The position numbers were made by a program, and so were the translations under genes. Under the pieces are notes generated by a model. It had not been told where the DNA came from and did not search any database. It worked only from the letters and a program-made list of their open reading frames with translations. A DNA stretch of 64,000 nucleotides from Microcebus murinus (lineage: Eukaryota > Chordata > Mammalia > Primates > Cheirogaleidae): the NCBI RefSeq assembly GCF_040939455.1, contig NC_134110.1, positions 99,973,001 to 100,037,000 on the forward strand, read 5' to 3'. This document shows, one piece after another, positions 1 to 10,925 of the stretch; position 1 is the stretch's first letter, and each line of letters opens with the position of its first letter.

Positions 1-2749
1 AGACTTTAATATCCCACTGACAGGACAGGAAAGATCCTCCAAACAGAAAATCAACAAAGAAATAATGGACTTACACAGAACCCTAGCACAAATGGGCCTG
101 ACTGACATTTACAAGACATTCTACCCCCAAACCACTGAATATGCATTCTTCTCATCAGCTCATGGGTCATTCTCTAAGATTGACCATATCCTAGGACACA
201 AACCATGTCTCAAACAATTTAAAAAAAATAGAAATTATACCATGTTATTTTTTCAGACCACAATGGAATAAATGTAGAAATCAATCCTAACAGGAGTTCT
301 CATTTCTACACAAAGTCATGGAAACTAAACAACCTTCTGCTGAATGATCACTTCATAAATGAGGAAATCAAGATGGAAATCAAAAGATTCTTTGAACTAA
401 ACGACAAAGGTGACACAAGTTAACAAAACCTTTGGGACACAGGTAAAGCAGTCCTGAGAGGAAAGTTTATTTCCATAAATGCCTATATCCAAAAGTCTAA
501 AAGATCACAAATAGACAACATAATGAATCGTCTCAAAAAGGTAGAAAAAGAAGAACAGACCAAGCCCAAACCCAGCAGAAGTGAAATCATTAAGATCAAA
601 TCATAACTAAACAAAATTGACAACAAGGAAACCATACGGAAGATTAATAAAACAAAAAGTTGGTTCTTTAAAAAAATAAACAAAATTGACACACCATTGT
701 CTAGACTAACAAAAAGCAAAAAGAAAAATCTCTAATAAGGTCCATTAGGAATAATAAAGGAGAAATCACAACTGATGTCAAGGAGATACAAGATATACTT
801 TATGAATTCTACAAAAACCTCTATGCACATAAACTGGAAAATGTAGAGGAAATGCACAATTTCTTAGAAACACACAGCCTCCCTAGGCTCAACCAGGAAG
901 AAGTTGAATTCCTGAACAGACGAATATCAAGTACTGAAATTGAAACAGAAATAAAAAATCTTCCTAAAAAGAAAAGTCCTGCACCAAATGGTTTACACCC
1001 GAATTTTACCACACCTACAAGGAAGAACTGGTGACTATCCTGCAGAAATTATTCCACAACATCAAGAAGGATGGAAGTCTCCCCAACACATTTTATGAAG
1101 CAAACATAGCCCTGATACCAATACCAGGAAAGGATGCAACAAAAAAAGAAAACTATAGACCAATATTCCTTATGAATATAGATGCAAAAATTCTCAACAA
1201 AATCCTAGCCAATCGAATCCAGGTGCTTGTCAAGAAAATAATCCATCACAACCAAGTGGTCTTCATCCCAGGGATGCAGGGATGGTTCAACATATGCAAA
1301 TCTATAAATGTAATTCACCATATAAACAAAAGCAAAAACAAAGACAATATGATCCTCTCAATAGATGCAGAGAAAGCATTTGACAAAATTCAACACCCTT
1401 TTATGATAAGAACGCTCAACAAAATAGGCATAGACGGGGCTTACCTAAAAATGATACATATGACAAACCCACAGCCAGTATCATACTGAATGGGGAAAAA
1501 TTAAAAGCATTCCAACTTAGAACTGGAACAAGACAAGGTTGCCTATTATCTCCATTTCTGTTCAAGTGGGCATCCAAATGGGAGCAGAATAGATCAAACT
1601 CTCGCTCTTTGCTGATGACATGATATTATAGCTAGAAAACTCCAAGGATTCAACCAAGAGACTCCTTGAACTGATAACTTTGGTAAAGTCTCAGGATACA
1701 AAATCAATACACAGAAATTAGAGGCATTCACATACGCCAACAACAGTCAAAGTGAGAACCAAATCAAAGATTAAATTCCCTTCAAAATAGCAACAAAGAA
1801 AATAAAGTACCTAGGAATATATTTAACTAAGGAGGTAAAAGACCTCTACAGGGAGAACTATGAAACACTGAAGAAGGAAATAGCAGAGGACATAAGCAGA
1901 TGGAAGAATATACTATGCTCATGGTTCAGCAGAATCAACATTTTAAAATGTCTATACTACCCAAAGTGACCTACAGAGTCAATGCAATCTCTATCAAAAT
2001 GCCACCATCATTTTTCACAAATATAGAAAAAAAAAATTTTACTCTTCGTATGGAACCAGAGAAGACTCCGTATAGCAAAATCAATCCTAGGCAATAAAAA
2101 CAAAATAGGAGGTATCAGTTTACCAGACTTCAAACTATACTACAAAGCTATCGTAATTAAAACACCTTGGACTGGCACAAGAACAGGGACATTGACCATG
2201 GGAACAAAACCGAGAACCCTGATACAAAACTATCCTCATATTGCCAACTAATTTTCAAAAAACCACATAAAAACATACACTAGAGAAAAGAATCCTTATT
2301 CAATAAATGGTGCTGGGACAACTGGATAGCCACATGTAGAAGACTGAAACAAGACCCACACCTTTCACCTCTCACAAAAATCAACTCACACTGGGTAACA
2401 GACTTGAACATTAGGTGTGAAAGTATTAGAATCTTAGAGGAAAACGTTGGAAATACTCTTCTAGACATTGGCCTAGACAAAGAATTTATGAAGAAGACCC
2501 CAAAGGCAATCAGCAGCAACAAAAATAAACAAATGGGACCTGATCAAATTAAAAACCTTCTGCACAGCCAATGAAACTGTCAAGAGAGCAAACAGACAAC
2601 CCACAGAATGGGAGAAAATTTTTGCAAGCTACACATCTGATAAAGGGCTGATAACTAGAATCTATTTAGAACTCAGGAAAATCAGCAAGAAAAAATCAAA
2701 CAACCCCATCAAAAAATGGGCAAAGGACACGAACCGAAATTTTTACAAG
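1..2749 (+). mobile_element. LINE-1 ORF2 fragment, 5' part (split by retrocopy)
   Basis: This is L1 ORF2 sequence in sense orientation, entering from the left edge in the end of the endonuclease domain (LHRTLAQMGLTDIYKTFYP near 70). It runs through the reverse transcriptase; GCTCTTTGCTGATGACATGAT near 1602 is the FADD catalytic region. It then continues into the C-terminal part. Many stops and frameshifts break the frame, and about 70 bp between the RT core motifs near 1560 are missing relative to the related copy at 48.7 kb. The longest intact piece is 1031-1489. The copy is dead. It resumes at 6171 after a 3.4 kb insertion, so both halves are one element. Confidence 0.93.
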
Positions 2750-2760
2750 GAAGACAGAAT
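2750..2760. repeat. left target-site duplication of the OPN3-CHML retrocopy
   Basis: GAAGACAGAAT occurs here and again at 6160-6170, right after a poly(A) tract. The uninterrupted L1 at 36769 reads the same motif once, followed by AATGGCCAACAAAC. The duplication therefore marks an insertion into L1, as expected of L1-driven retrotransposition. Confidence 0.9.
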
Positions 2761-3196
2761 ACACAATGGGCAGAGCGGGCCGCGGGCCAGAGCCCCACCC
2801 AGTGCGGAGCGCGTCCGGCGCCGGGCCGTGTCCCCGGGGAACCGCGGCGGCGGCCAAGGGTTCCGGGAGGGCGGCGGGCCGCGGGCGCGAGGGGCCGGCG
2901 CCGGCGGGGACGCTGAGCCCGCGCCGCTGTTCAGCCCGGCACCTACGAGCGCCTGGCGCTGCTGCTCGGCTCCGTCGGGCTGCCGGGCGGCGGCAACAAC
3001 CTGCTGGTGCTCGTCTTCCACTACAAGTTCCCGCGGCTCCGCACCCCCACCCACCTCCTCCTGGTCAACATCGGCCTCAGCGACCTGCTGGGGCCCCTCT
3101 TCCGGGTCACGTTTACCTTCGTGTCCTGCCTGAGGAACGGCTGGGTGTGGGACACCGTGGGCTGCGTGTGGGACGGGTTTAGCAGCAGCCTTTTCG
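2761..3196 (+). pseudogene. OPN3: OPN3 (encephalopsin) exon 1, spliced and decayed, leader of the retrocopy
   Basis: The GC-rich sequence matches opsin-3 exon 1. It has the N-terminal tail, then [44 protein letters not shown] and [19 protein letters not shown] (transmembrane helices 1-2 and the first extracellular loop). The match stops abruptly at about 3196, where OPN3 exon 1 is expected to end. The expected ATG is GTG at 2828. The reading frame shifts several times (frames beginning near 2828, 2766 and 3007), so no opsin can be made. Exon 1 without its intron shows that a spliced RNA was copied. Known biology: CHML lies inside the OPN3 gene. Inference: transcription began at the OPN3 promoter and was spliced into CHML. 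Confidence 0.88.
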
Positions 3197-3531
3197 AGAA
3201 GAGTTCCAGTCACAGATGCATATATGATGCATTTTGACATTTACTGCCAAGATGAAATGCAGAAACGAAACCACACATCCGTTTTAGTATTCTCGGATGT
3301 GATGAGATGTACTTTCTCATGTTTTTATGCCACTGACTTATAAGGAAAAAATATTTTAAAAGGGTCACAGTTAAGCAGCTAGGACCTGCAACCTCAGTGC
3401 TTCTGGGATGAACTGGAAGATGACAAGGGGAAATTCTATTACACCGTAATCATACCTCAGCTGAGTCCTCAGCTTAGACTCATACGCATTTCCTTCAGCG
3501 GCAGTCGTCACCGGACGCTTTACGTCGTAGG
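3197..3531 (+). other. CHML 5' untranslated sequence in the retrocopy
   Basis: This stretch links the OPN3 exon 1 end to the CHML start codon and has no long open frame. The last roughly 45 bases before the ATG are CpG-bearing (CGGCAGTCGTCACCGGACGC) and run straight into ATGGCGGAC. That is consistent with CHML itself being an ancient retrocopy of CHM that carries CHM leader sequence; this last point is inference. Confidence 0.7.
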
Positions 3532-4200
3532 ATGGCGGACAGTCTACCCACAGAGTTTGATGTGGTTATAATAGGGACAGGTTTGCCTGAATCCATCCTT
3601 GCAGCTGCATGTTCAAGAAGTGGTCAGAGGGTTCTGCATATTGACTCAAGAAGTTACTATGGAGGAAAGTGGGCTAGTTTCAGCTTTTCAGGATTGCTAC
3701 CCTGGTTGAAGGAGTATCAGCAAAACAGTGATGTTGGGGAAGAAAGCACTGCTGCGTGGCAAGAACTGATCCACGAAACAGAAGAAGCCATTGCTTTTCG
3801 CAAGAAGGATGAGACCATTCAACACACAGAAGTTTTTTGTTATGCTAGTCAGGATGTGGAGGACAATGTTGAAGAGATTGGTGCTCTGCAGAAAAGTCCT
3901 TCCTCAGTGGCATCTAGTACCCTCACTGAATTTCTGGATTCTGCATCCTTGCCTGAAGAAAAGCACTCATCATATTTTACTGGCCTCGAAATGCCTGCCA
4001 AGCACCCTCAGAAAAGTGATGAAGAGATTGCACTAGAAGTAACTGATGTAGAGGAATCACTGGAGGAAGGAAAAGACTGTGGAGCTAAAACTTGTATACA
4101 TACTATTTCAGAGGAAGATAAAGATGAAAACAAACCTACAGTAGAAGACAACACTGATCAACCAAAGAAAAATAGGATTGCTTCCCTACTGCATAACGAA

Positions 4201-4249
<49 letters not shown>

Positions 4250-5580
4250 AAAATAGGATTGCTTACTCTCAAATAGTTAAAGAAGGCCGGAGGTTTAACA
4301 TTGATTTGGTATCAAAGCTGCTATATTCTCAAGGATTGCTAATTGATCTTTTAATCAAATCAAATGTTAGTCGTTATGCAGAATTTAAAAATGTCACTAG
4401 GATTCTTGCATTTCGGGAAGGAAAGGTAGAACAGGTGCCTTGTTCCAGAGCAGACATCTTTAATAGCAAGGAACTCACAATGGTAGAAAAGAGGATGCTA
4501 ATGAAATTTCTCACATTTTGTTTAGACTATGAACACCATCCTAATGAATATGAAGCTTTCAAGCAATGTTCATTTTCAGAGTACTTAAAAACTAAAAAAT
4601 TAACTCCTAACCTCCAGCATTTTGTACTGCACTCAATTGCAATGACATCAGAATCATCTTGCACTACAGTTGATGGCCTTAAAGCAACAAAAAACTTCCT
4701 TCAGTGTCTTGGACAGTTTGGTAACACTCCTTTTTTATTTCCTTTATATGGCCAAGGAGAAATTCCCCAGTGTTTCTGCAGGATGTGTGCAGTTTTTGGT
4801 GGAATTTATTGTCTTTGCCATAAAGTACAATGTTTTGTAGTTGACAAAGAATCTGGAAGATGTAAAGCAATCATAGATCACTTTGGTCAAAGAATAAATG
4901 CTAAATATTTTATTGTAGAGGATAGTTACCTTTCTGATGACACCTGCTCAAATGTGCAATATAAGCAGATCTCTAGGGCAGTGCTCATTACAGATCAGTC
5001 TGTGCTAAAGACAGATTCAGATCAGCAGATTTCCATTTTGATAGTGCCTCCAGCAGAACCAGGAACTTGTGCCGTTCGGGTCACAGAATTATGTTCTTCA
5101 ACCATGACATGCATGAAAGACACTTATCTGATACATCTGACATGTCCCTCTTCTAAAACAGCAAGAGAAGACTTAGAATCAGTGGTGAAGAAATTATTCA
5201 CACCCTATGCTGAAGCAGAAATAGACAAGGAAGAACTTACAAAACCAAGAGTCTTGTGGGCTCTTTATTTTAATATGAGAGATTCCTCAGGAATCAGCCG
5301 AAGCTCATATGACGGTTTACCTTCCAATGTGTATGTCTGCTCTGGGCCTGATGGTGGCCTGGGAAACGAGCATGCAGTTAAGCAAGCTGAAACACTTTTC
5401 CGGGAGATCTTTCCAAATGAAGAGTTCTGCCCCCCACCTCCAAATCCAGAGGACATTATCTTTGAAGGTGATGATAAGCAATCAGACACCCCTGGAACCA
5501 GTAATATAATAATGGCCAAGCTAGAATCCTCCGAGGAAAGCAAAAACCAAGAAAGCCCAGAGAAGCACCTTCAAAATTAG
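3532..5580 (+). CDS. CHML: CHML-like Rab escort protein 2 retrocopy, full-length open frame
   Basis: The 682-codon frame is uninterrupted from ATGGCGGAC to TAG and is recognisable end to end as Rab escort protein 2. Members of the REP/GDI family present unprenylated Rab GTPases to Rab geranylgeranyltransferase in the cytosol. The N-terminal GDI-like dinucleotide-fold motif [16 protein letters not shown] is at residues 12-27, followed by SRSYYGGKW. An acidic linker spans about 60-225. The conserved REP core ([27 protein letters not shown]) occupies the rest, ending SPEKHLQN. Human CHML is about 656 residues; the excess here is a 27-codon insertion at 4167-4247. Two otherwise conserved positions are cysteines: GEIPQCFCR and YCLCHKV, where I expect G and R. 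It is intronless, inside an L1, with TSD and poly(A), so it is a retrocopy and not the parental locus. Whether it is expressed is unknown. Confidence 0.92.
4167..4264 (+). mobile_element. micro-retroinsertion inside the CHML frame (18 nt + A46, 17-bp TSD)
   Basis: The 17-mer GAAAAATAGGATTGCTT is present at 4167-4183 and again at 4248-4264. Between them lie CCCTACTGCATAACGAAC (4184-4201) and an uninterrupted run of 46 A (4202-4247). This is the anatomy of target-primed reverse transcription of an RNA 3' end, severely 5'-truncated. The added period is 81 nt, exactly 27 codons, so the frame is kept and gains SLLHNEQ plus 16 Lys within the linker. The donor RNA is not recognised. Confidence 0.85.
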
Positions 5581-6159
5581 AAAAAAACAAACTGGAAATG
5601 CTACTTTGGGCCTTCATCCTGGCATCTGAATATTCTCATTTAAAGGACAGTATCCCGTATGACTAATTAGAAGTGGTTGTATGATGAATTCTATGCAGAT
5701 GTTGTCTTTAACTCTCTTTGAGCCATTCAGCATTGGATGTCTTTGTTAACCTGTCGGTTAGCTGATTCATTGATTATTGGACACTTTGTTTCAGAATGGA
5801 CTCCATGATCCAGAATCTTAAAACAGAATTAGCTTTATTTTAGTATTGGGTATATATGTGAGGATTCCATATTAGCAACTTTGCTTAAAGGAAGATAATA
5901 CTGTATCTGCTAGCTATCTTCAGATTTTATTATTGTCTACAGAATAATTAATATCTAAGGAATATTAATTACTTTTTCAACTATTAGAATTGCTACCACC
6001 TCTGAATAGTGAAACACACACAAATAGTAAGTTATGTGTGTCTTCTGTATATAATATAAACATGTAGACATGGTGGTAGGAATAGCAACTAATACAAGTG
6101 CCAATATAATAAAATACATTTATTGATTAAAAGATTGTTAAAAGACAAAAAAAAAAAAA
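5581..6159 (+). other. CHML 3'UTR and poly(A) tail of the retrocopy
   Basis: An AT-rich 3'UTR follows the CHML stop. AATAAA is at 6108-6113 and ATTAAA at 6126-6131. They are followed by an A-run (about 6147-6159) and the right TSD at 6160-6170. The tail ends the inserted cDNA. Confidence 0.88.
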
Positions 6160-6170
6160 GAAGACAGAAT
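6160..6170. repeat. right target-site duplication of the OPN3-CHML retrocopy
   Basis: GAAGACAGAAT repeats 2750-2760. The L1 sequence continues directly after it (AAAGGCCAACAAACATATG). Confidence 0.9.
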
Positions 6171-6881
6171 AAAGGCCAACAAACATATGAAAAAATGCTC
6201 AACATCTCTAAACATCAGGGAAATGCAAATCAAAACTGCAATGAGATATCATTTATCTCCAGTAAGAATGGCCTTTATTAAAAAGTCCCCAAACAATAAA
6301 TGTTGGCATGGATGCAGAGAGATAGGAACACTCCTACACTGCTGGTGGGACTGCAAACTGGTTCAGCCTCTGTGGAAAACAATATGGAGATACCTTAAAG
6401 CGATACAAGTAGATCTACTATTTGATCCAACAATTCCACTACTGGGCATCTACCCAAAAGATCAAATGACACTCTACAAATGGGACACCTGCACTCAAAT
6501 GTTTATAGCAGCACAGTTCACAATTGCAAAGATGTGGAAACAACCCAGGTGCCCATCAATACATGAGTGGATTAATAAAATGTGGTATATGTATACCATG
6601 GAGTACTATTCAGCTTTAAGAAACAATGGTGATATAGCACCTCTTTTATATTCCTGGCTAGAGCTGGGACACATTCTACTAAGTGAAGTATCTCAAGAAA
6701 GGAAAAACAAGCACCACATGTACTCACCAGCAAATTGGTATTAACAGATGAACACTTAAGTGGACATATAGGAATAATATTTATCGGGTGTCTAGTGAGG
6801 GGGGAGGCGGGAGAGGGGGCATGGGCAATATACATAACCTTAACATTTGTACCCCCATAATATGCTGAAATTAAAAAAAAG
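6171..6881 (+). mobile_element. LINE-1 3' part (ORF2 end and 3'UTR), continuation of 1-2749
   Basis: The C-terminal ORF2 segment is open at 6187-6744 ([51 protein letters not shown]). The 3'UTR follows, with TGTACCCCCATAATATGCTGAAAT and a short A-rich tail. The same 3' end occurs at 37.4 kb and, inverted, at 26.6 and 42.2 kb, defining one L1 family. Confidence 0.92.
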
Positions 6882-7983
6882 AATAAAGTTGGAGGGCTCA
6901 CATTTTCTGATTTCAAAACATTACAAAGCTGTGTTATGGGCAAAGCTATAGTAACAAAACCATGTCGTATGGGCAAAGACAAATAGACCAATGAAATAGA
7001 CTCTCTATTGGTATATAGCCCTGGATTAAACCCGCACATAAGTGAAATAGAGAATCCAGAAATAAACCCTTCCACAATAGTGTCAATACCACTCTGGGGG
7101 AAAGTACAGAGTATTCAACAAATCACTTTTGGAAAACCGGATATCCACATGCCAAAGAATAAAATTGAACATTTACCTTATACCATACATAAAAATTAAT
7201 TCCAAATGGATTAAAGACCTTAATGTAAGGCCTAAAACTATAAAACACCTTGAAGAAAATATAAGGGAAATGCTTCGTATCACTGGACTTTGCAATGGTT
7301 TCTTGCATATGTCACCAAAAAACACGGTCAACAAAAGCAAAAATAGAAAAATGAGACATTGTATTTAAAAACTTCTGCCATTAAGTATACAATCAGAGTG
7401 AAGAGACAACCTATGAAATGAGAGAAAATATTTTCAGATCATGTATCTTATAAGGGACTAATATCCAGAATATGTAATAAACTCCTAAAACTCAACAAGA
7501 AAAAAGATCAAGTAACCCAATTCAAAAGTGGAAAAATGACAGATAGACAATTCTCTAAAGAAGATATGCAAATGGACAACAAGTATGTAAAATAATTTCA
7601 ACATTACTAATCCTTAGAGAATGCAAATCAAAACTCCGATGAGATTAAAAGTACCTCACACCTATTAGGTGCCTACTATCAAAGAAAAACATGTAAAATA
7701 ACAACTATTGGCAAAATTTGGAGAAAGTGGTACACTTGTGCAATTTTAAATTGGTGCAGCCACTATAGAAAATGCTATGGAGTTCCTCAAATAATTAAAT
7801 ATAAAATTACCATATGATCCAGCAATCACACTTCTAGATATATATACAACAGAATTGAAATGAAGGTCTCAAGGAGATATTTGCACACCCATGTTCATTA
7901 TAGCATTATTCACAAAAGCCAAGATGTCCATCAACAGAAAATTGGATAAGCAAAATGTGGTGTATATAAACAATTCAGTCTTT
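6882..7983 (+). mobile_element. older LINE-1 ORF2 3' fragment, first part
   Basis: More diverged L1 ORF2 sequence: GGGCTCACATTTTCTGATTT, then the usual end (ATGAGATTAAAAGTACCTCACACC, CCATATGATCCAGCAATCAC, ATCAACAGAAAATTGGATAAGC). It is split by the retrocopy at 8000-8533 and resumes at 8550. Confidence 0.85.
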
Positions 7984-8549
7984 AAAAGAAAGGTAATCCA
8001 ACTTGTCTTTGTTCTTCTAATGTGGCCTCAGAGACAAGTGCTGAACTTTCATTAACAGAATTTGGTATCCCTGGGTGGGGCTATCGGCACCCCGGTGAAA
8101 GGGCACCCCACCACTGTTGGAAGAGACAGGGAGCAGCCCCGGGTCAAAACCTGGGTCTTGGTTGGTAGGAGCAACTTCTTTTCGAGATGAGAGAGAAGCA
8201 GCTGCCTGAGCCTTTTTAGCTCCAGGGAACTCCCGTCTCTGTCTCCCTAAAGTGGATATGGCTCCCCACACCCTGAACTGAGTTGAGGAGAAGAAAATGG
8301 ATTTGGAAAAGTCCGGACAGCCTCAGCCATTTGTTTGTTGAATCGCTCAAAGGAACTGTCCAGGTGGAGGTCACGAGATTGTCTTAGCCAAAGACAAGAT
8401 GGATCAGAACCTTTAAAAAGCTCTGTACTTCTGCTCAGAAGCAGGATGTTGGTACTTTCAGATGGGAGTCTGCCAACCTCCTCATTTTCTGGCAAATTAA
8501 TAAACTCTTCTTTCCTTCCTTTAAAAAAAAATAAAAAGAAAGGTAATCC
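7984..8549 (+). mobile_element. poly(A)-tailed retrocopy of an unidentified RNA, with 16-bp TSD
   Basis: The direct repeat AAAAGAAAGGTAATCC lies at 7984-7999 and 8534-8549. The 534-bp insert between them ends with AATAAA (8499-8504), about 17 nt of pyrimidine-rich sequence, and an A-rich tail. It is unrelated to the surrounding L1. I do not recognise a host gene, and the frames in it are short. The 3' portion, with AATAAA close to the end of the unit and a CT-rich terminus, resembles an LTR-terminated retroviral transcript; that is inference and weak. Confidence 0.75.
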
Positions 8550-8935
8550 TGCCACACACTACCACATGGATGAACCTTAAAAGACGTTATGTTAAGTGAA
8601 ATAAGTCAGTCATAAAAAGGCAAATTCTGTATAATTCTTTTACAAGGCACCTAAGCAGTTAAATTCATAGAAACAGAAAACAGAAAAGTAGTTACTGAGG
8701 GCTGAAGAGAGGATAAAAGAAGAGTTGTTTAATGTGTATAGAGGTTGAGATTTGCAAGATAAAAAAGTTATTGAATTCTGTTTCACAATAATGTGAATGT
8801 GCTTGATAGTACTGAATTGTACACTTAAAAATGGTTAAGATGTCTTCATAGACATGGATGAATAATTTTAAAAAGAAAAATATTGTTAAGATTATGTTTT
8901 ATGTTATTTTTAATAAAAAATTAATATAAATTTTT
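8550..8935 (+). mobile_element. older LINE-1 3' end, second part
   Basis: Continuation of the L1 interrupted at 7983: ACCACATGGATGAACCTTAA, GTTAAGTGAAATAAGTCAGTC, then the 3'UTR with TGAATTGTACACTTAAAAATGG. The end is approximate. Confidence 0.8.
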
Positions 8936-9394
8936 AAATGTTAATTTTTCTCTGGATGGTGAAATTAAAGGTATATTTCATTTTACTTCACACATTTTTG
9001 CATTGTCTGAATTTATTTCAGTTAACATTATAAGAAAAAATAAAGCTATGTTCATTTTGAGAAACAAACTAATAAAGAAAAAAATAGAACTAATAAAAAA
9101 TTTTAAAAGAAAAGCAAAACTCCGAAGCAAAGACGCTGATGAATTTGTCATGAGTTGGATGTCTAACTGAATCAATGAGCTCTGGCCACCAGAGTCTCTC
9201 ACTGTGAACCAAGATTTTTCTCAAAGAAGGAGGATTTACTACAAGCCAGGCAGCCACTGAGATTTTTGTATTATGCAATTTCAATGAGTTTATCAAAATC
9301 CTGAAGGCAATCCTTTGGTCTCTAGGTTTAAATCAGGATTTCTAATTATACCTACACATTACAAATATATGGAAGCCTAAAAAAAATCCTCCAT
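8936..9394. other. no recognisable feature
   Basis: AT-rich sequence. Short frames on the minus strand look random. I see no named repeat. Confidence 0.5.
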
Positions 9395-9707
9395 GGCCGG
9401 GCGTGGTGGCTCACTTCTGTAATCCCAGCACTCTGGGAGGCCAAGGCAGGCAGATTGCTTGAGGTCAGGAGTTTAAAACCAGCCTGAGCAAGAGCAAGAC
9501 TCCATCTCTACTAAAAATAGAAAGAAATTAATTGGCCAACTAAAAGCATATATAGAAAAAATTAGCCGGGCATGGTGGCACATGCCTGCAGTCCCAGCTA
9601 CTCAGGAGGATGAGGCAGAAGATCGCTTGAGCCCAGGAGTTTGAGGTTGCTGTGAGCTAGGCTGATGCCATGGCACTCTAGCCCAGGCAACTAAGTAAGA
9701 CTGTAAC
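9395..9707 (+). mobile_element. Alu, strepsirrhine-type dimer
   Basis: Starts GGCCGGGCGTGGTGGCTCAC. The arms are joined by the AATTGGCCAACTAAAA segment, and the right arm reads GCTGTGAGCTAGGCTGATGCC. The A-tail has expanded into the following microsatellite. Confidence 0.95.
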
Positions 9708-9932
<225 letters not shown>

Positions 9933-10925
9933 AAATTATCTCCCACCCAGCCAGGATTGTGTAGAACAGGACTTCTCAAACATGAGGAACACATTAAAAA
10001 TGCAGATTCCTTGTTTCCAACCCAGACATTCTGATTTAGTAGGATGGGGCTCAGGAATCTGAACTTTCAGCAATCATATCTCAGGTGGTCCTGGTTAAAA
10101 TGATAGAAGAGCCACTGGAAGAAAGACCCTCTAAGAAAGGTTTGCTTGGTTTATCATATAGTAAGTAGTTTAGCATGCCTGGAGTTAGTACAGTTCCTAA
10201 AAAAAAGAGGCAAAAGAGGCCATCAGAAGTATATGTACCAAAATACTTTCAATACTTAATATTGAAAAGTATTTAGACTTTAAGAAGCTGCTCAGGTAGA
10301 GGTTATATCAACACTGCTCATAGAGAGACCACAGGATGGATGTTTTTTATTTTATTTTATTTATTATGTAAGTAGATAATTTGAGGCCACTAGAGCAAGC
10401 TGGCCCCAGAATACCAAAGTGAGAGGAAAAGCGTTGCTATTCACCAGAGTACGTCCAGACCAGAGCACACACCAGAATACTGGTACAAAGGAAATGGCTT
10501 GCTGCTTCTTGCTGCTACTCACAATAGAGTAGCTTCCCCTTTTCAAGACTCTCCCCCTTCACCTTCAAAAGGCTAAGAAGCCAAGAAAGAAAGCAATAGT
10601 TTTATGTTCTAATGAAAAAAATCAAACTGTACTAAGAATTGGACAAGGAGTAGGTTAGAAACTCATTTCTTGGGAAAGTCTTCTTTCAGAATGTTAGAAA
10701 TGCAGTCCTTTCTGGGGAAACAGCTTTCAAAGAGAAAATTACGGTATAATGGATTCCCAAGGTGTTCCACCGAGCCAAGTCCATGTTAGGTCCTATCAAG
10801 AACAATCAGGGAAAGAATGAAGGAAGATGTGATGAAAGAAGTAGGAAATCTCCAGAGCATGCAGAAAATCCAAAAGATCTAAGATTGACGAAGATGACAC
10901 AGCACGTATATTCACATTTTAGATG
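9933..10925. other. no recognisable feature
   Basis: Ordinary AT-rich intergenic sequence without a long frame or a repeat I can name. Confidence 0.5.

Noticed and set aside
2743..3240. Overlapping 100-165 codon frames on both strands in the GC-rich segment
   Set aside because: Only fragments of the opsin-3 frame are meaningful and these are split over three frames without a start; the minus-strand frame reflects GC-richness.
6187..6744. 185-codon open frame as a possible gene
   Set aside because: It is the C-terminal part of L1 ORF2; upstream parts are broken.
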